Below are positions 1 through 8,375 of a stretch of 39,791 nt of DNA, piece by piece. The notes below the pieces were generated by a model. The model saw nothing but the letters and a program-made list of their open reading frames with translations, was not told the DNA's origin and did not search any database. Origin of the DNA: JBCBKP01 sp038521625 (GTDB lineage Bacteria; Planctomycetota; Phycisphaerae; Phycisphaerales; UBA1924); contig JBCBKP010000030.1 of the NCBI GenBank assembly GCA_038521625.1, positions 1 to 39,791 of the forward strand. Reading direction: 5' to 3'. Positions within the stretch are counted from its first letter, which is position 1. The number at the start of each line of letters is the position of its first letter. A program made the position numbers and the translations under genes.

Positions 1-2
1 GC

Positions 3-488
3 CCGAAGCCCAGCGTGGCCGCCTCGACGCGGGTCGACAACAGCTTCTACCCCGACTTCACCGGCTTCGGGGACAGCGACTTCGAGCGGAACGGCGCACC
101 CAATCTGACCGGGACCTCCGGCGCGACGCCGCACGCGGCCGCGGTCGTCGCGCTGATGCTCGATCACGCCGACCGCCGGTTCGGGTACCGCCCGACACCG
201 CTCGAGCTGCGCCGCGCGCTCGAATCCTCCGCGACAACGAGCGGCGCCGACCGGATCGCGGAGGGCGCCGGCCTCGTCGATGCGATCGGCGCCATCGCCC
301 TCACGCCCTGCGGCCCCGCCGATCTCGCGGCGCCGTTCGGGATCATCAGCTTCGCCGACGCGGCCCGCTTCGTCGAGCTGTACCTCAGCGCCGACCGCCA
401 GCCCGCGGCGCTGGCCGAACCTGCCGACGAAGCCACGCCCGCCGACATCGAGGCGTTCGTCGACCGGTTCTTCGCCGCGTGCGGCTGA
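3..488 (+). CDS. Subtilisin-like (S8) secreted serine protease, C-terminal part
   Basis: The frame is open from the left edge, so this is the 3' end of a larger gene. GTSGATPHAAA is the S8 signature around the catalytic serine, followed by the helix that normally closes a subtilase domain. The Asp and His of the triad must lie before the window. After the protease domain come two half-repeats beginning CGPADLAAPFG and ending FFAACG, a Cys-flanked dockerin-like module that recurs in the proteins at 34963-36720 and 36984-38762. By analogy with those it is probably an extracytoplasmic attachment or sorting module; that role is inferred. The second half-repeat is degenerate (LAEPADEATPADIEAFV). 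A GTG at 15 is in frame but is internal to the protease fold and is not the true start. Confidence 0.82.
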   Translation, partial: PKPSVAASTRVDNSFYPDFTGFGDSDFERNGAPNLTGTSGATPHAAAVVALMLDHADRRFGYRPTPLELRRALESSATTSGADRIAEGAGLVDAIGAIALTPCGPADLAAPFGIISFADAARFVELYLSADRQPAALAEPADEATPADIEAFVDRFFAACG

Positions 489-510
489 CGCACGCCGCTA
501 CGCTTCGTCG

Positions 511-1017
511 ATGGACCTGCTCGACACGCTCAGCGACCCCGAGAAGCGGCACGCCGCCCTCGTCCACTTCCCGATCGTCCTCGCGATGCTCCTGCCGATC
601 GCGATCACCGCGGCCGCCCTGCGACCCAGGGACAAGTCCCTGACCGGCGTCGCGCTGGCGATCGGCGCGCTGCTCGTGATCTCCGGCATGGTCGCCAGCT
701 CGTCCGGCGAGACGCTCGTCGAGAACATGGCGACCGAGCGGATGGACGGCTACGAGGCGTACGAGGAGGTCTACAACGCGGGCGTCCGCCAGCTGGTCGA
801 GGACCACGAGGGCGCCGCCGAGCGGATCTATCTGATGGCGGTGGCGCCGCTGGTTTTCTTCATCGCGGGCGTGCTGATCAAGAAGGAGCCGCTGGCGGCG
901 ACGCTGCGCGGCGTGGCGGTGGCGCTGGCGTTCGCGCTGGCGGCGTGGACGGCCTACGCGGCCAGCCTGGGCGGGCAGCTGGTGTACGACCACGGGGTCG
1001 GGATCGTCGATCGCTGA
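511..1017 (+). CDS. DUF2231-type integral membrane protein
   Basis: A 168-residue, four-helix membrane protein. The N-terminus RHAALVHFPIVLAMLLPIAI matches the conserved HxxxVHFPI start of the DUF2231 family, whose members are small inner-membrane proteins, some proposed to bind haem or to accompany cytochromes. Four hydrophobic stretches lie at roughly residues 16-36, 40-60, 108-125 and 130-150, with an acidic loop between helices 2 and 3. I start at the ATG at 511 because the longer open frame upstream is Arg/Ser/Pro-rich out-of-frame sequence overlapping the protease gene. It begins 22 bases after the protease stop. Its TGA abuts the convergent stop of the next gene in TGATCA, leaving no room for a terminator. 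Confidence 0.75.
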   Translation: MDLLDTLSDPEKRHAALVHFPIVLAMLLPIAITAAALRPRDKSLTGVALAIGALLVISGMVASSSGETLVENMATERMDGYEAYEEVYNAGVRQLVEDHEGAAERIYLMAVAPLVFFIAGVLIKKEPLAATLRGVAVALAFALAAWTAYAASLGGQLVYDHGVGIVDR

Positions 1018-1464
1018 TCAGGCCGCCTCGCGCACCGGGAGCGGCAGCGTGCCGCGGGGCATCCGGACCGGCGCTCGGGACGCCGCGCGACGCCCGTGGC
1101 GGACGATGCACCAGCTCCCGACGGCCGCCATCGCGAGCGTGCCGACCGCGGGAATCCAGAGCGGCTCGACGCGGTTCAGGAAGAACCACGTGCTGAAGCC
1201 GACCGCGGTCCACATCATCGCCAGCGAGATGATCTTGGCCTTCAGCGGCATGCGCCCGCTCTTGGCCATCTCGAGGTACCGGCCGAGCACCGGGTGCCGA
1301 TCGAGCCACGCCGCGAGACGATCGCTGCCGCGGTAGAAGCAGAAGGAGGCGCCGATCAGGAAGATGGTCGTCGGCAACCCGGGGACGAAGATGCCCAGTA
1401 CACCGAGGCCGATGAGCACGAGCCCGATCAACGCCCAGCATGCCCGAACGGCTTTCCGTCGCAT
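1018..1464 (-). CDS. DUF454 (YbaN-like) inner membrane protein
   Basis: A 148-residue membrane protein with the DUF454/YbaN pattern: IGLVLIGLGVLGIFVPGLPT, then SFCFYRGSDRLAAWLDRHPV, GRYLEMAKSGRMPLKAKI and two C-terminal helices. The function of the family is unknown. I chose the ATG at 1464 because GGGAGG lies a few bases upstream of it on the minus strand; the longer frame starting at 1551 adds a polar leader unlike the family. The gene is divergent from the penicillin acylase at 1608, so the roughly 140 bases between them must hold both promoters. It is convergent with the DUF2231 gene, and the two stop codons touch. Confidence 0.78.
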   Translation of the reverse strand: MRRKAVRACWALIGLVLIGLGVLGIFVPGLPTTIFLIGASFCFYRGSDRLAAWLDRHPVLGRYLEMAKSGRMPLKAKIISLAMMWTAVGFSTWFFLNRVEPLWIPAVGTLAMAAVGSWCIVRHGRRAASRAPVRMPRGTLPLPVREAA

Positions 1465-1607
1465 CCGACCTCCCGATGGGGACGATCCCAGAGGGGATAC
1501 ATTAGCGGGTTGTTGAGACTGTGTCTCGTTTACGCGCCGCGATTCCCACACGACGAGAGCGATTTCCGGCGGGCAGTAGCATCGGCCGCCGGAGACCCGG
1601 AGACCCC

Positions 1608-3890
1608 ATGCCCGACGAACCTCGCCGACGTCGTTCCCGCGGATTGATCGGCTGGATCCCGGCCGGCAGCTTCATCGCGCTGCTGGCGCTCTCGACGAGC
1701 TGCATCGCGACGCCGCCCGCGCCCGGATCGATCAAATTCCAAACACGGATCGACGGCTTCCCCGAGGCCGATCTCGCGCTGCGTGCCCCGGCTGTGGTGC
1801 ACTGGGACGCGCGTCAGACGCCGATGATCGTCGCCAAGGCGGACGAGGACGTCCCCTACATCATGGGGCTGGTGCACGCGCACCAGCGCCTGGCCTCGAT
1901 GGAACTGATCAAGCGGGTCGCGTGGGGTCGGCTGTCGGAGATGGCCGGACCGCTGACCAACGGGATCGACCACTCGATCCGGGCGCTCGGGCTGACGGTG
2001 GCGGTGCCCGAGATGGAGGAGGCCCTTCCGGACGAGACGCGGGTCTGGATCGAGCGGTACGTCGAGGGCATCAACGACTACCGCGGTCGGGTCGCGGAGC
2101 GGTCGGCCGATTTCCGGGCGCTCGGGTTCGACCAGGACGAGGCGTGGACGGTCCAGGATGTCCTCGCGATCGGGCGGCTGGCCTCGGCGGACATCAACTG
2201 GGGCCGCTGGCTGGGCGTGATGAACCGTGCCGGCCAGCGCGGCTACCAGGACTACGTCGCGCGGCTGCGTCGGACGGCCGACGACGGGGCGGCGAGCTTC
2301 GGGCCGGGCGAGCCGACGCCGCTCGACGTCATCATGGACCGCAGCAAGGCGGGCAGCAACGCGTTCGCGGTCGCGGGATTCCGCAGCGCGAGCGGCGCGG
2401 CCATCCTGGCGGCGGACCCGCACCTGGGCTTGCCGCAGCCGAACATCTGGGCGACGGTGGCGTACCGCTCGCCCGACTCGGCGGCGCTCGGGTTCACGAT
2501 CCCGGGGCTGCCGTTCGTGCTCGTCGGTCGCAACGAGGACATCGCCTGGGGCGGCACGAACATGCAGGCCGCGGCGAGCGTGCTCTACGACGTTTCCGAC
2601 GATGACACCCGGGTCGAGCCGCGAAAGGAGCGGATCGGCACGCGGTTCTGGTTCGACAAGACGGTCGAGATCGAGAACCACCCGCTGGGTCCGGTCGTGA
2701 CCGACGCGCTGCTGTTCCGCGGGCTGCCCGGGCCGAGCGCGCTGAAGTGGACCGGCCACGAGGTGAGCGACGAGGCGACGGCCTTCTTGAAGCTGAGCCA
2801 GGCCGAGGGCTGGTCTGACTTCACCGAGGCGTTCAGCACCTTCGCGGCCGGCGGACAGAACTTCATCTACGCCGACCGGAGCGGGCGGATCGGTCAGATC
2901 CTGGCGACGCGGTTCGTCGAGGCGGCGGGCAACGCGGCGTGGACGGTGCCGGCCGATCCGGACGACCCGCGTTTCGCGTGGGACGACGGCCTGGTTGGCG
3001 CCGAGCTGCCGACGGCGATCGATCCCGAAGAGGGCTACCTGGTCAGCGCGAACAACACGCCGGTGAAGATCGACCCGCCGGTGGTGCCGCAGGGCAACGC
3101 GGACGACCGGGTGCTGCGGATGCAGGACGTGCTGTCTCGCACCGAGGACGCGACCTGGGAGGACCTGGCCGAGCTGCAGCTGGACGTCTTCAGCCAGGCC
3201 AGCCTCGACTGCGCCGCGGCGCTGCTGCCGCTGGCGCCCGAGGGCGAGCTCCGCAGCACGATCGCCGGCTGGGACGGCAACTACGACCGGGAGTCGACGG
3301 GCCCGGTCGCGTACCAGCGCGTGATGACCGAGCTGCTGCCGATCGCGTACCGCGACCGCTACTCGGCATCGCTGATCGGGACGCTGCGCGGGGCCTCGTA
3401 CTCGCACCGCTGGGTCCGCGAGGACATCGAGTCCGGCCGGATCACGGGCGAGATGGTCGAGCGGGCGTTCGAGTCGGCGTCGAAGGGCTACCGCCCCGAC
3501 CGGACCTGGGGCGACCTGCACCGGACGACGCTGGCGCACCCGATCGGGCAGGTGCCGATCATCGGATCGGCGTACCGCTTCGGCGACTTCGCGTCGTCGG
3601 GGACGCTGACCACGGTGTACAAGTCCGCCAACGGGCTGACGAGCGATCGGCACAGCGTCTCGTTCGGCGCGAACTCCCGGTTCGTGACCGACATGGCCGA
3701 CCTCGACGAGAACCACCTCGTGATCCTGGGCGGTCAGGACGGGTTCCTCGGCAGCGAGAACATGCTCGACCAGATCGACGCCTGGCAGGCGGGCGGCTTC
3801 TTCCGCGTGCCGCTGAGCGAGGCCGGGATGGTCGAGGCCGCGGCGGCGACCACGCGGCTCGCCCCGTCTTCCCCGGAGAACGCGCCTTGA
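1608..3890 (+). CDS. Penicillin acylase family N-terminal nucleophile hydrolase
   Basis: A 760-residue enzyme of the penicillin/acyl-homoserine-lactone acylase family, which hydrolyses amide bonds of acylated amines after self-cleavage into two subunits. The expected beta-subunit start is at residue 250 in KAGSNAFAVAG, where Ser250 would be the autoproteolytic nucleophile. It is followed by the family block ILAADPHLGL and by NEDIAWGGTNM. The alpha subunit would be residues 1-249 minus the export signal. The N-terminus is basic and then hydrophobic (residues 14-32) and ends in STSC, so it may be lipidated, although the -3 position is not a typical lipobox residue. ATG 1608 is preferred over 1521 because the earlier sequence is a basic non-signal stretch. 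The substrate (beta-lactam, acyl-homoserine lactone or other) cannot be told from sequence. Confidence 0.9.
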   Translation: MPDEPRRRRSRGLIGWIPAGSFIALLALSTSCIATPPAPGSIKFQTRIDGFPEADLALRAPAVVHWDARQTPMIVAKADEDVPYIMGLVHAHQRLASMELIKRVAWGRLSEMAGPLTNGIDHSIRALGLTVAVPEMEEALPDETRVWIERYVEGINDYRGRVAERSADFRALGFDQDEAWTVQDVLAIGRLASADINWGRWLGVMNRAGQRGYQDYVARLRRTADDGAASFGPGEPTPLDVIMDRSKAGSNAFAVAGFRSASGAAILAADPHLGLPQPNIWATVAYRSPDSAALGFTIPGLPFVLVGRNEDIAWGGTNMQAAASVLYDVSDDDTRVEPRKERIGTRFWFDKTVEIENHPLGPVVTDALLFRGLPGPSALKWTGHEVSDEATAFLKLSQAEGWSDFTEAFSTFAAGGQNFIYADRSGRIGQILATRFVEAAGNAAWTVPADPDDPRFAWDDGLVGAELPTAIDPEEGYLVSANNTPVKIDPPVVPQGNADDRVLRMQDVLSRTEDATWEDLAELQLDVFSQASLDCAAALLPLAPEGELRSTIAGWDGNYDRESTGPVAYQRVMTELLPIAYRDRYSASLIGTLRGASYSHRWVREDIESGRITGEMVERAFESASKGYRPDRTWGDLHRTTLAHPIGQVPIIGSAYRFGDFASSGTLTTVYKSANGLTSDRHSVSFGANSRFVTDMADLDENHLVILGGQDGFLGSENMLDQIDAWQAGGFFRVPLSEAGMVEAAAATTRLAPSSPENAP

Positions 3891-4246
3891 TCATCCCCGA
3901 CTGGCTCTTCCAGGCGTTCATCGGGCTGACGGCGCTCTGGGCACTCGTGGCCCTGTGGCGCGCCGGTCGCGGGCGCGCCGCGGGCCTGCTGCGGTTCGTC
4001 GTGCTCGCTGTGGCGAGCCTGAACATCTCCTGGAGCGCCGCGCAGTTGGGCTACATCGACGGCCCGGCGTGGCTGCTCGATTCGACGCCGCTGGCGCTCG
4101 TGCAGGTCCTCTTCCACGCGGTCATCGTGCCGGTCTCGCTCGTGCTCTGGGTGGTCGGCTCGCTGCTCGGGCTGGTCTTCGGAAGGCGAACCGCCGCGAC
4201 GACGGCCGACACGCCGCCGGCTTCAGCCGAGCAGGCCCTCGAGTGA
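3887..4246 (+). CDS. Small three-helix membrane protein coupled to the acylase
   Basis: A 119-residue hydrophobic protein with membrane segments at about 6-23, 31-50 and 66-95 and a short Thr/Ala-rich tail. I place the start at TTG 3887 because it overlaps the acylase stop as TTGA and has GGAG about ten bases upstream. The much longer open frame that contains it is an Arg-rich shadow of the acylase gene. The overlap suggests translational coupling and hence a role linked to the acylase or its membrane location. I do not recognise the family. Its last 24 bases overlap the 3' end of the convergent deacetylase gene. Confidence 0.6.
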   Translation: MIIPDWLFQAFIGLTALWALVALWRAGRGRAAGLLRFVVLAVASLNISWSAAQLGYIDGPAWLLDSTPLALVQVLFHAVIVPVSLVLWVVGSLLGLVFGRRTAATTADTPPASAEQALE

Positions 4247-4987
4247 TCCGAGCCGGATCGGTTCTTTCGTAAAGAACGGCTCGCCGGCGGCGGCGCCGAT
4301 GCGGCTGCCGAAGTAGTCGGCGGCGCTGCGGACCCACTCGACGACCCGCCGGTTCTTCTCGGGAAGGACGAACTGGGTCTTGTAGGCCTCGATCGACTCG
4401 ATCTTCTGGTCGACGAGCCCCGAGGTGTCGATCACGAAGTTCGGATCGGCGACCCAGCGCAGGTGCGTCGCGTAGTAGTAGAACAGCCACTTCGGGTAGA
4501 CCGGCTCGGTCTGGCCGCCGTCCGTCACGCCCGGCCCACGCATCTTCTCGCCCGTCCAGTTGTCGACGGGCGCGGGCATCTCGACCTTGCTGAGCTTGGC
4601 GTCGAACCGCGCGTCCTCGACGATGCGCGTGCCGGCGCGGTGGTCGGGGTGGGCGTCCTCGGGGTACGGCGTGAAGACGATCTCGGCCCGCCAGGCGCGG
4701 ATCGCCGCGGCGACGAGGTGCCGGCTCTCGAGATCGTGGGTCAGCTCGCGGTTGGTCAGGCCGAGGCAGACGCGCTCGACCGAGCCGGTCGCGCCGCGGC
4801 GGAGGATCTCGAGCGCGGCGCCCGCTTCCCCGCGGCGCGTCTCGGGGTCACCCAGCGGCGTGGGCTCTCCGTTGGTGAGATCGAGCAGGAGGACGTCGTG
4901 GCCCTGGTTCGCGAGACGGATGATCGCACCGCCCATACCGAGCTCTTGGTCGTCGGGGTGCGGGCCGGCGACGAGGACGCGCGCCAT
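4223..4987 (-). CDS. PIG-L/LmbE family N-acetylglucosamine deacetylase, BshB1-like
   Basis: A 254-residue zinc-dependent deacetylase. AGPHPDDQELGMGG holds the metal-binding His-Pro-Asp-Asp, and TPYPEDAHPDH supplies the second His motif. The LTNGEPTPLGDPETRRGEAG stretch resembles BshB1, which deacetylates GlcNAc-malate in bacillithiol biosynthesis, but no other bsh gene is in the window, so a different N-acetylated sugar conjugate is possible. The C-terminal half is longer than in minimal PIG-L proteins and includes WLFYYYATH. The start ATG overlaps the TGA of the upstream lipoprotein gene by one base, so the two are probably cotranscribed and coupled. The 3' end overlaps the convergent membrane protein gene. 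Confidence 0.85.
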   Translation of the reverse strand: MARVLVAGPHPDDQELGMGGAIIRLANQGHDVLLLDLTNGEPTPLGDPETRRGEAGAALEILRRGATGSVERVCLGLTNRELTHDLESRHLVAAAIRAWRAEIVFTPYPEDAHPDHRAGTRIVEDARFDAKLSKVEMPAPVDNWTGEKMRGPGVTDGGQTEPVYPKWLFYYYATHLRWVADPNFVIDTSGLVDQKIESIEAYKTQFVLPEKNRRVVEWVRSAADYFGSRIGAAAGEPFFTKEPIRLGSLEGLLG

Positions 4988-5445
4988 CAGTCGATCCTGT
5001 TGCCGACGGTGATGAAGCCGAGCATCTGGCCGCCGTCTTCGGGCCCGGTCTCGATCTGCGTCAGCACGACGAGGTTCGGCTGACGCGTCGCGAAGAAGCC
5101 GCCCGCGCGGAACGGGTCGCCGAACTCGTCGATGAACTCTTTGAGCGAGATCCGCAGCGACTCGCCGGGGGCGAAGCCCTCGATCGGGTAGCTGAAGCGC
5201 TGGTTGATCCAGAGCGTGGAGGGTCCGAACGACCGCGCGGTGGTGTTGGTCAGCTCGATGTGCGTGCCGCTGCGGTAGACCTGCACGTCGAGCGTCTCGG
5301 ACTGCGGCATCGCGGGCGGGTAGACGCGGGCGTAGTCGATCGACCGGGGGCCGCCGCAGCCCCCGGCCCCGAGAACCATCGCCAGAGAGAGGCCGAGCGT
5401 CAGGGCGCGCGTGATTCGCAAGCGGGATCTCCTACCGTTCGCCAT
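4987..5445 (-). CDS. Hypothetical lipoprotein
   Basis: A 152-residue protein starting MANGRRSRLRI, with a hydrophobic signal at about residues 12-28 ending GAGGC, a plausible lipobox. The mature part is a single beta-rich domain containing IELTNTTARSFGPSTLWIN and a predicted strand-rich C-terminus; I do not recognise the family. ATG 5445 is chosen because it precedes the signal sequence directly. The longer frame to 5601 is low-complexity and overlaps the dihydrouridine synthase. The gene is immediately upstream of, and coupled to, the deacetylase. Its start codon lies inside CATG, which also contains the proposed ATG of the divergent dus gene. Confidence 0.65.
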   Translation of the reverse strand: MANGRRSRLRITRALTLGLSLAMVLGAGGCGGPRSIDYARVYPPAMPQSETLDVQVYRSGTHIELTNTTARSFGPSTLWINQRFSYPIEGFAPGESLRISLKEFIDEFGDPFRAGGFFATRQPNLVVLTQIETGPEDGGQMLGFITVGNRID

Positions 5446-6736
5446 GGGCTGCGAGGCGACGAGCCACAACGCGACCGCGCCGAGCCCGGCGGTCGCGCCG
5501 GGCGGGGACGGCGTCCCCGCGGCACAGGATATCGACCCGCGGCGGGCGGCCGCGCGACTTCTCGAACGCCACGCCGGGGCGGCGGTGGACCCGCGGGTCA
5601 CCGAGCTCGTGCCGGGCTTCGACGCGCCGTTCTACCAGGCCGGCCTGGCGGGCTACTCCGACGCCGCGATGCGGCTGATCGCGCGCCGGCACGGCTGCCC
5701 GTTCTGCGTCACCGAAGCGCTGCTGGATCGCACGCTGCTCGCGGGCGGGCGTGGCTTCGCGAAGGCGGACCTCGGCGACATCGACGACAACGTGCCCGGG
5801 GGCGCCGATGACCACCCGCTGGCCGGCCAGATCATGGGCTCCGAGCCCGCCGAGATGGCCGCGGCGGCGATCAAGATGATCGAGCAGGGGTCGCGGGCGG
5901 ACAAGGAGTATCGGAGGCTCGCTCGCGAGGGCGAGTCACCCGCCTCGGTCGTTCCGTCGCCGCTTCGCCCCGTTGCTTCCTTCTCCGCGATCGACGTCAA
6001 CCTCGCCTGTCCCGTCAAGAAGATCGCGCGCAAGGCCCGCGGCGGGCACTGGCTGGCAGCGCCCGATGGGGCGATCGCGATCCTCGAGGCCGTCCGCGAG
6101 GCCGTGCCGGCGGGGATACCGGTGACCGTGAAGATGCGGCGTGCGTTCGACGACACGCCCGAGATGATCGAGGGGTTCTTCCGGATCTTCGACGCCGCCT
6201 ACGACATGGGCTGCGCGTGGGTCACCGTGCACGCGCGGACGGTGCGCCAGAAGTACGTCGGCCCGAGCCGCTGGGATCTGCTGCGCGAGATCGCGCGGCG
6301 CGAGCACCCGGGGCGCGTGCGCGACCGCCTGGTCTTCGGCTCGGGCGACGTCTGGACCGCGGGCGACGTCTTCCGGATGATCGACTACGCGGGCGTCGCG
6401 GGCGCCAGCGTGGCGCGCGGCTGCATCGGCAACCCGTGGATCTTCCGCCAGTGCCGCGAGATCCTGGACGGGCGCGAGCCGAGCGCGCCGTCGATCGACG
6501 AGCAGCGTCGGGTCCTGGAGGACCACTTCGAGCTCGCGCTGGCGGTCAACGGCCGCCTGCGCGACCCCCAGCTGCACACGGGCAAGACGATGCGGAAGTT
6601 CGCGATCCGCTTCGCGGAGCACCACCCCGAGTCGGAGACCGTCCGCCGCCGATTCATCGGTGTGAACGGTCTCGACTCGTGGCGCGCCGTGCTGGATGAG
6701 CACTACGAGACGGGAACGCGTTGCGTCGCGTCGTGA
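5444..6736 (+). CDS. dus: tRNA-dihydrouridine synthase (Dus family)
   Basis: An FMN- and NADPH-dependent enzyme that reduces specific uridines in tRNA to dihydrouridine. APFYQAGLAGYSDAAMRLIA is the N-terminal flavin-binding block. NLACPVKK carries the catalytic Cys (the family usually has NxGCPxxK). MRRAFDD, the AWVTVHARTVRQKY block, VFGSGDVW and GASVARGCIGNPW give the remaining TIM-barrel flavin and tRNA contacts. At 430 residues from ATG 5444 it is longer than typical Dus proteins (about 330). The extra length is an N-terminal Ala/Gly-rich leader of about 55 residues and a polar insertion near residues 150-180. GTG at 5609 would give a more family-like start, so the true start is uncertain. 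Which uridine it modifies cannot be assigned. Confidence 0.88.
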   Translation: MGCEATSHNATAPSPAVAPGGDGVPAAQDIDPRRAAARLLERHAGAAVDPRVTELVPGFDAPFYQAGLAGYSDAAMRLIARRHGCPFCVTEALLDRTLLAGGRGFAKADLGDIDDNVPGGADDHPLAGQIMGSEPAEMAAAAIKMIEQGSRADKEYRRLAREGESPASVVPSPLRPVASFSAIDVNLACPVKKIARKARGGHWLAAPDGAIAILEAVREAVPAGIPVTVKMRRAFDDTPEMIEGFFRIFDAAYDMGCAWVTVHARTVRQKYVGPSRWDLLREIARREHPGRVRDRLVFGSGDVWTAGDVFRMIDYAGVAGASVARGCIGNPWIFRQCREILDGREPSAPSIDEQRRVLEDHFELALAVNGRLRDPQLHTGKTMRKFAIRFAEHHPESETVRRRFIGVNGLDSWRAVLDEHYETGTRCVAS

Positions 6737-6930
6737 TCCTCGCCCTGCTGGCGATGCAGGGCTGCGTCGCGAAGTTCCCCGCGGCCACCGATCGCCTGAA
6801 CGCGGCGCTGGGTGGGCCGGAGCGGTGGCGCGTCTCCTCCGACCACGGCCTGATGTTCTGGCTGCTGCGGTTCCTCGACGACGACATCGCGAGCTGGGTC
6901 GAGTCACGGGCCGATCGCGGCGGTCGATAG
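6721..6930 (+). CDS. Small putative lipoprotein
   Basis: A 69-residue protein read from TTG 6721, overlapping the dus stop by 16 bases, with GAGACGGGAA just upstream as a possible ribosome site. The N-terminus MRRVVILALLAMQGC is short, basic, hydrophobic and ends in a Cys, like a lipoprotein signal. The mature part has a central hydrophobic stretch, HGLMFWLLRFL. I do not recognise it. The non-ATG start, the overlap and the short length keep confidence modest. Confidence 0.42.
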   Translation: MRRVVILALLAMQGCVAKFPAATDRLNAALGGPERWRVSSDHGLMFWLLRFLDDDIASWVESRADRGGR

Positions 6931-6997
6931 GATTCGCCCGAGCGGGCGAACGAGGACCTCAGCGACCTCCAACCGATCGAGCCGCTCCGTGGTGCAA

Positions 6998-7426
6998 TCA
7001 CGCCGGATCCGAACTCCGGATCCTGCCGTGCCCGCCGATCACCGCCCAGCGGCGAGCGCGTTTCGGACCTCCCGGCGCATTGCACTCCGGGCAGGGCTCG
7101 TCCTCACCGAGGCCCTCCAGCCGGTAGCCGCAGACGTCGCACCGCTCGTGCGGGCGTTCCCAGCCCCGGCAGCGCACCATCACGCGCCAGCCCTGGACGG
7201 CCAGGTAGACGAACGACGCCGCCATCAGCAGCGACATGATCACCAGGACGAGCTGCCCGGCGACGATGTTGCCCCAGAACGCCCGCGTGACGATCCAGCC
7301 AACCCCGGGCACCGCGATGAAGACGTACCAGGCTCGCATCGGGCGGTAGGGCCAGGACCGCATGAGCGCGGCGCGCGTCGAGAGGATCGACGCGGCACTC
7401 GACCGGGGGCGGGGCGCGCCGGTCAT
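6998..7426 (-). CDS. Membrane protein with C-terminal zinc ribbon
   Basis: A 142-residue protein with two or three hydrophobic segments between about residues 30 and 90. The C-terminal cytoplasmic-looking zinc ribbon CDVCGYRLEGLG...CPECNAP has four Cys arranged CxxC-x(n)-CxxC. This ribbon type is common on small planctomycete membrane proteins; its role is unknown. ATG 7426 overlaps the stop of the upstream gene as ATGA; the longer frame upstream is an Arg-rich shadow of that gene. It is the last gene of the minus-strand run that begins with ggt. Confidence 0.62.
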   Translation of the reverse strand: MTGAPRPRSSAASILSTRAALMRSWPYRPMRAWYVFIAVPGVGWIVTRAFWGNIVAGQLVLVIMSLLMAASFVYLAVQGWRVMVRCRGWERPHERCDVCGYRLEGLGEDEPCPECNAPGGPKRARRWAVIGGHGRIRSSDPA

Positions 7427-7869
7427 AGCAGCGTCCCGGAGAGGCAGGTCATCGTCGCGATCGCGGCGAGCGAGATGGGCGCCCAGGCCAGGACGCGGAC
7501 CAGCGTGAACCGCCACGGCCTCCAGACCATCGCCTGCTCGTCGGCGTCCTCGAGCCACGCGGCGCTGCCGAACAGGGCGAGCGGCGCGGCCCACGGCAGC
7601 AGCCCGCCGCCGACCGCCAGCGCGAGTTCGCCGGCGAGCGATGTGGTCGTCGAAGCGGCGCTGGCGACCGCGACCGAGCCGATCGAGACGACGACCGCAG
7701 CGGGCAGGCTCAGCATGCCCGCGACGGCGAGCGCCGCGACGGCGTGATCGAGCTGGCGCTTCCGCCGGGGTCGGACCGCGGCCTCCGGTCGGGCCCCGCA
7801 CTCGGGGCAGAGATCGCCCGGGATGCCGGCGAGGTCGTAGCCGCAGATCGGGCAGCTGCGCCCCTTCAT
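7423..7869 (-). CDS. Membrane protein with N-terminal zinc ribbon
   Basis: A 148-residue protein. It opens with the ribbon CPICGYDLAGIPGDLCPECG (residues 6-25), followed by a basic stretch and four hydrophobic segments at roughly 45-65, 68-90, 92-108 and 125-147. The ribbon has the same CGYDL core as the neighbouring proteins at 6998-7426 and 10817-11176 but sits at the opposite end of the polypeptide from those two. The start overlaps the dtd stop by ATGA, and its own stop overlaps the next gene by ATGA, so translation of the three is probably coupled. No enzymatic motif is visible. Confidence 0.65.
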   Translation of the reverse strand: MKGRSCPICGYDLAGIPGDLCPECGARPEAAVRPRRKRQLDHAVAALAVAGMLSLPAAVVVSIGSVAVASAASTTTSLAGELALAVGGGLLPWAAPLALFGSAAWLEDADEQAMVWRPWRFTLVRVLAWAPISLAAIATMTCLSGTLL

Positions 7870-8357
7870 GCGGCGGGCCCCCGCGGCGATTCGATCACGA
7901 GCGTGACCGGGCCGTCGTTGATCAGCCCGACGCGCATGTCGCCGCCGAAGACCCCGGTCTCGACCGCGATGCCGGGCCCGAACTGATCGCGCAGCCCGGC
8001 GACGACGCGGTCGAACAGGCGCTCCGCCTCGGGCGGCTTCATGGCGGTGGTGAAGTCCGGGCGACGGCCCTTCTGGGCGCTGCCCGCGACGGTGAAGTTC
8101 GGCACGACGAGGACGCCCGCGGGCCCCAGATGGGTCTCGACCTCGGCGAGCCCGCGGTTCATCTTGCCCGCCTCGTCCTCGAAGACGCGCAGGCCGGCGA
8201 TCTTGGCGGCAGTCCAGTCCGAGTCGGCCTCGGTGTCGCCCGCCGCGACGCCCACGAGCGCGACCAGCCCGGGACCGATCGACCCGCCGGTCCGCCGATC
8301 GCCCGCCCCGAGGACGTCGACCCGGGCCTCGAGCACGCGTTGGACGACCGTGCGCAT
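7866..8357 (-). CDS. dtd: D-aminoacyl-tRNA deacylase
   Basis: A 163-residue DTD-fold enzyme that hydrolyses D-amino acids (and glycine mischarged on tRNA-Ala) from tRNA. MRTVVQRVLEA at the N-terminus, GVAAGDTEADSDW, the FEDEAGKMN block, QKGRRPDFT, GVFGGDM and the C-terminal NDGPVTL motif with the chiral-proofreading cis-Pro all match the family. The first active-site motif, normally SQFT, reads PNFT here. The length is close to the usual 145-150, with a slightly longer loop near residues 20-27. It starts 18 bases after the HD phosphodiesterase stop and overlaps the following zinc-ribbon gene by four bases, so it is probably part of one transcript. Confidence 0.93.
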   Translation of the reverse strand: MRTVVQRVLEARVDVLGAGDRRTGGSIGPGLVALVGVAAGDTEADSDWTAAKIAGLRVFEDEAGKMNRGLAEVETHLGPAGVLVVPNFTVAGSAQKGRRPDFTTAMKPPEAERLFDRVVAGLRDQFGPGIAVETGVFGGDMRVGLINDGPVTLVIESPRGPAA

Positions 8358-8375
8358 GGGGAGTCGTAGGCGTGC

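Noticed and set aside
280..510. N-terminal extension of the DUF2231 protein starting at 280
   Set aside because: It overlaps the protease in another frame and is Arg/Ser/Pro-rich; ATG 511 begins the family-like sequence.
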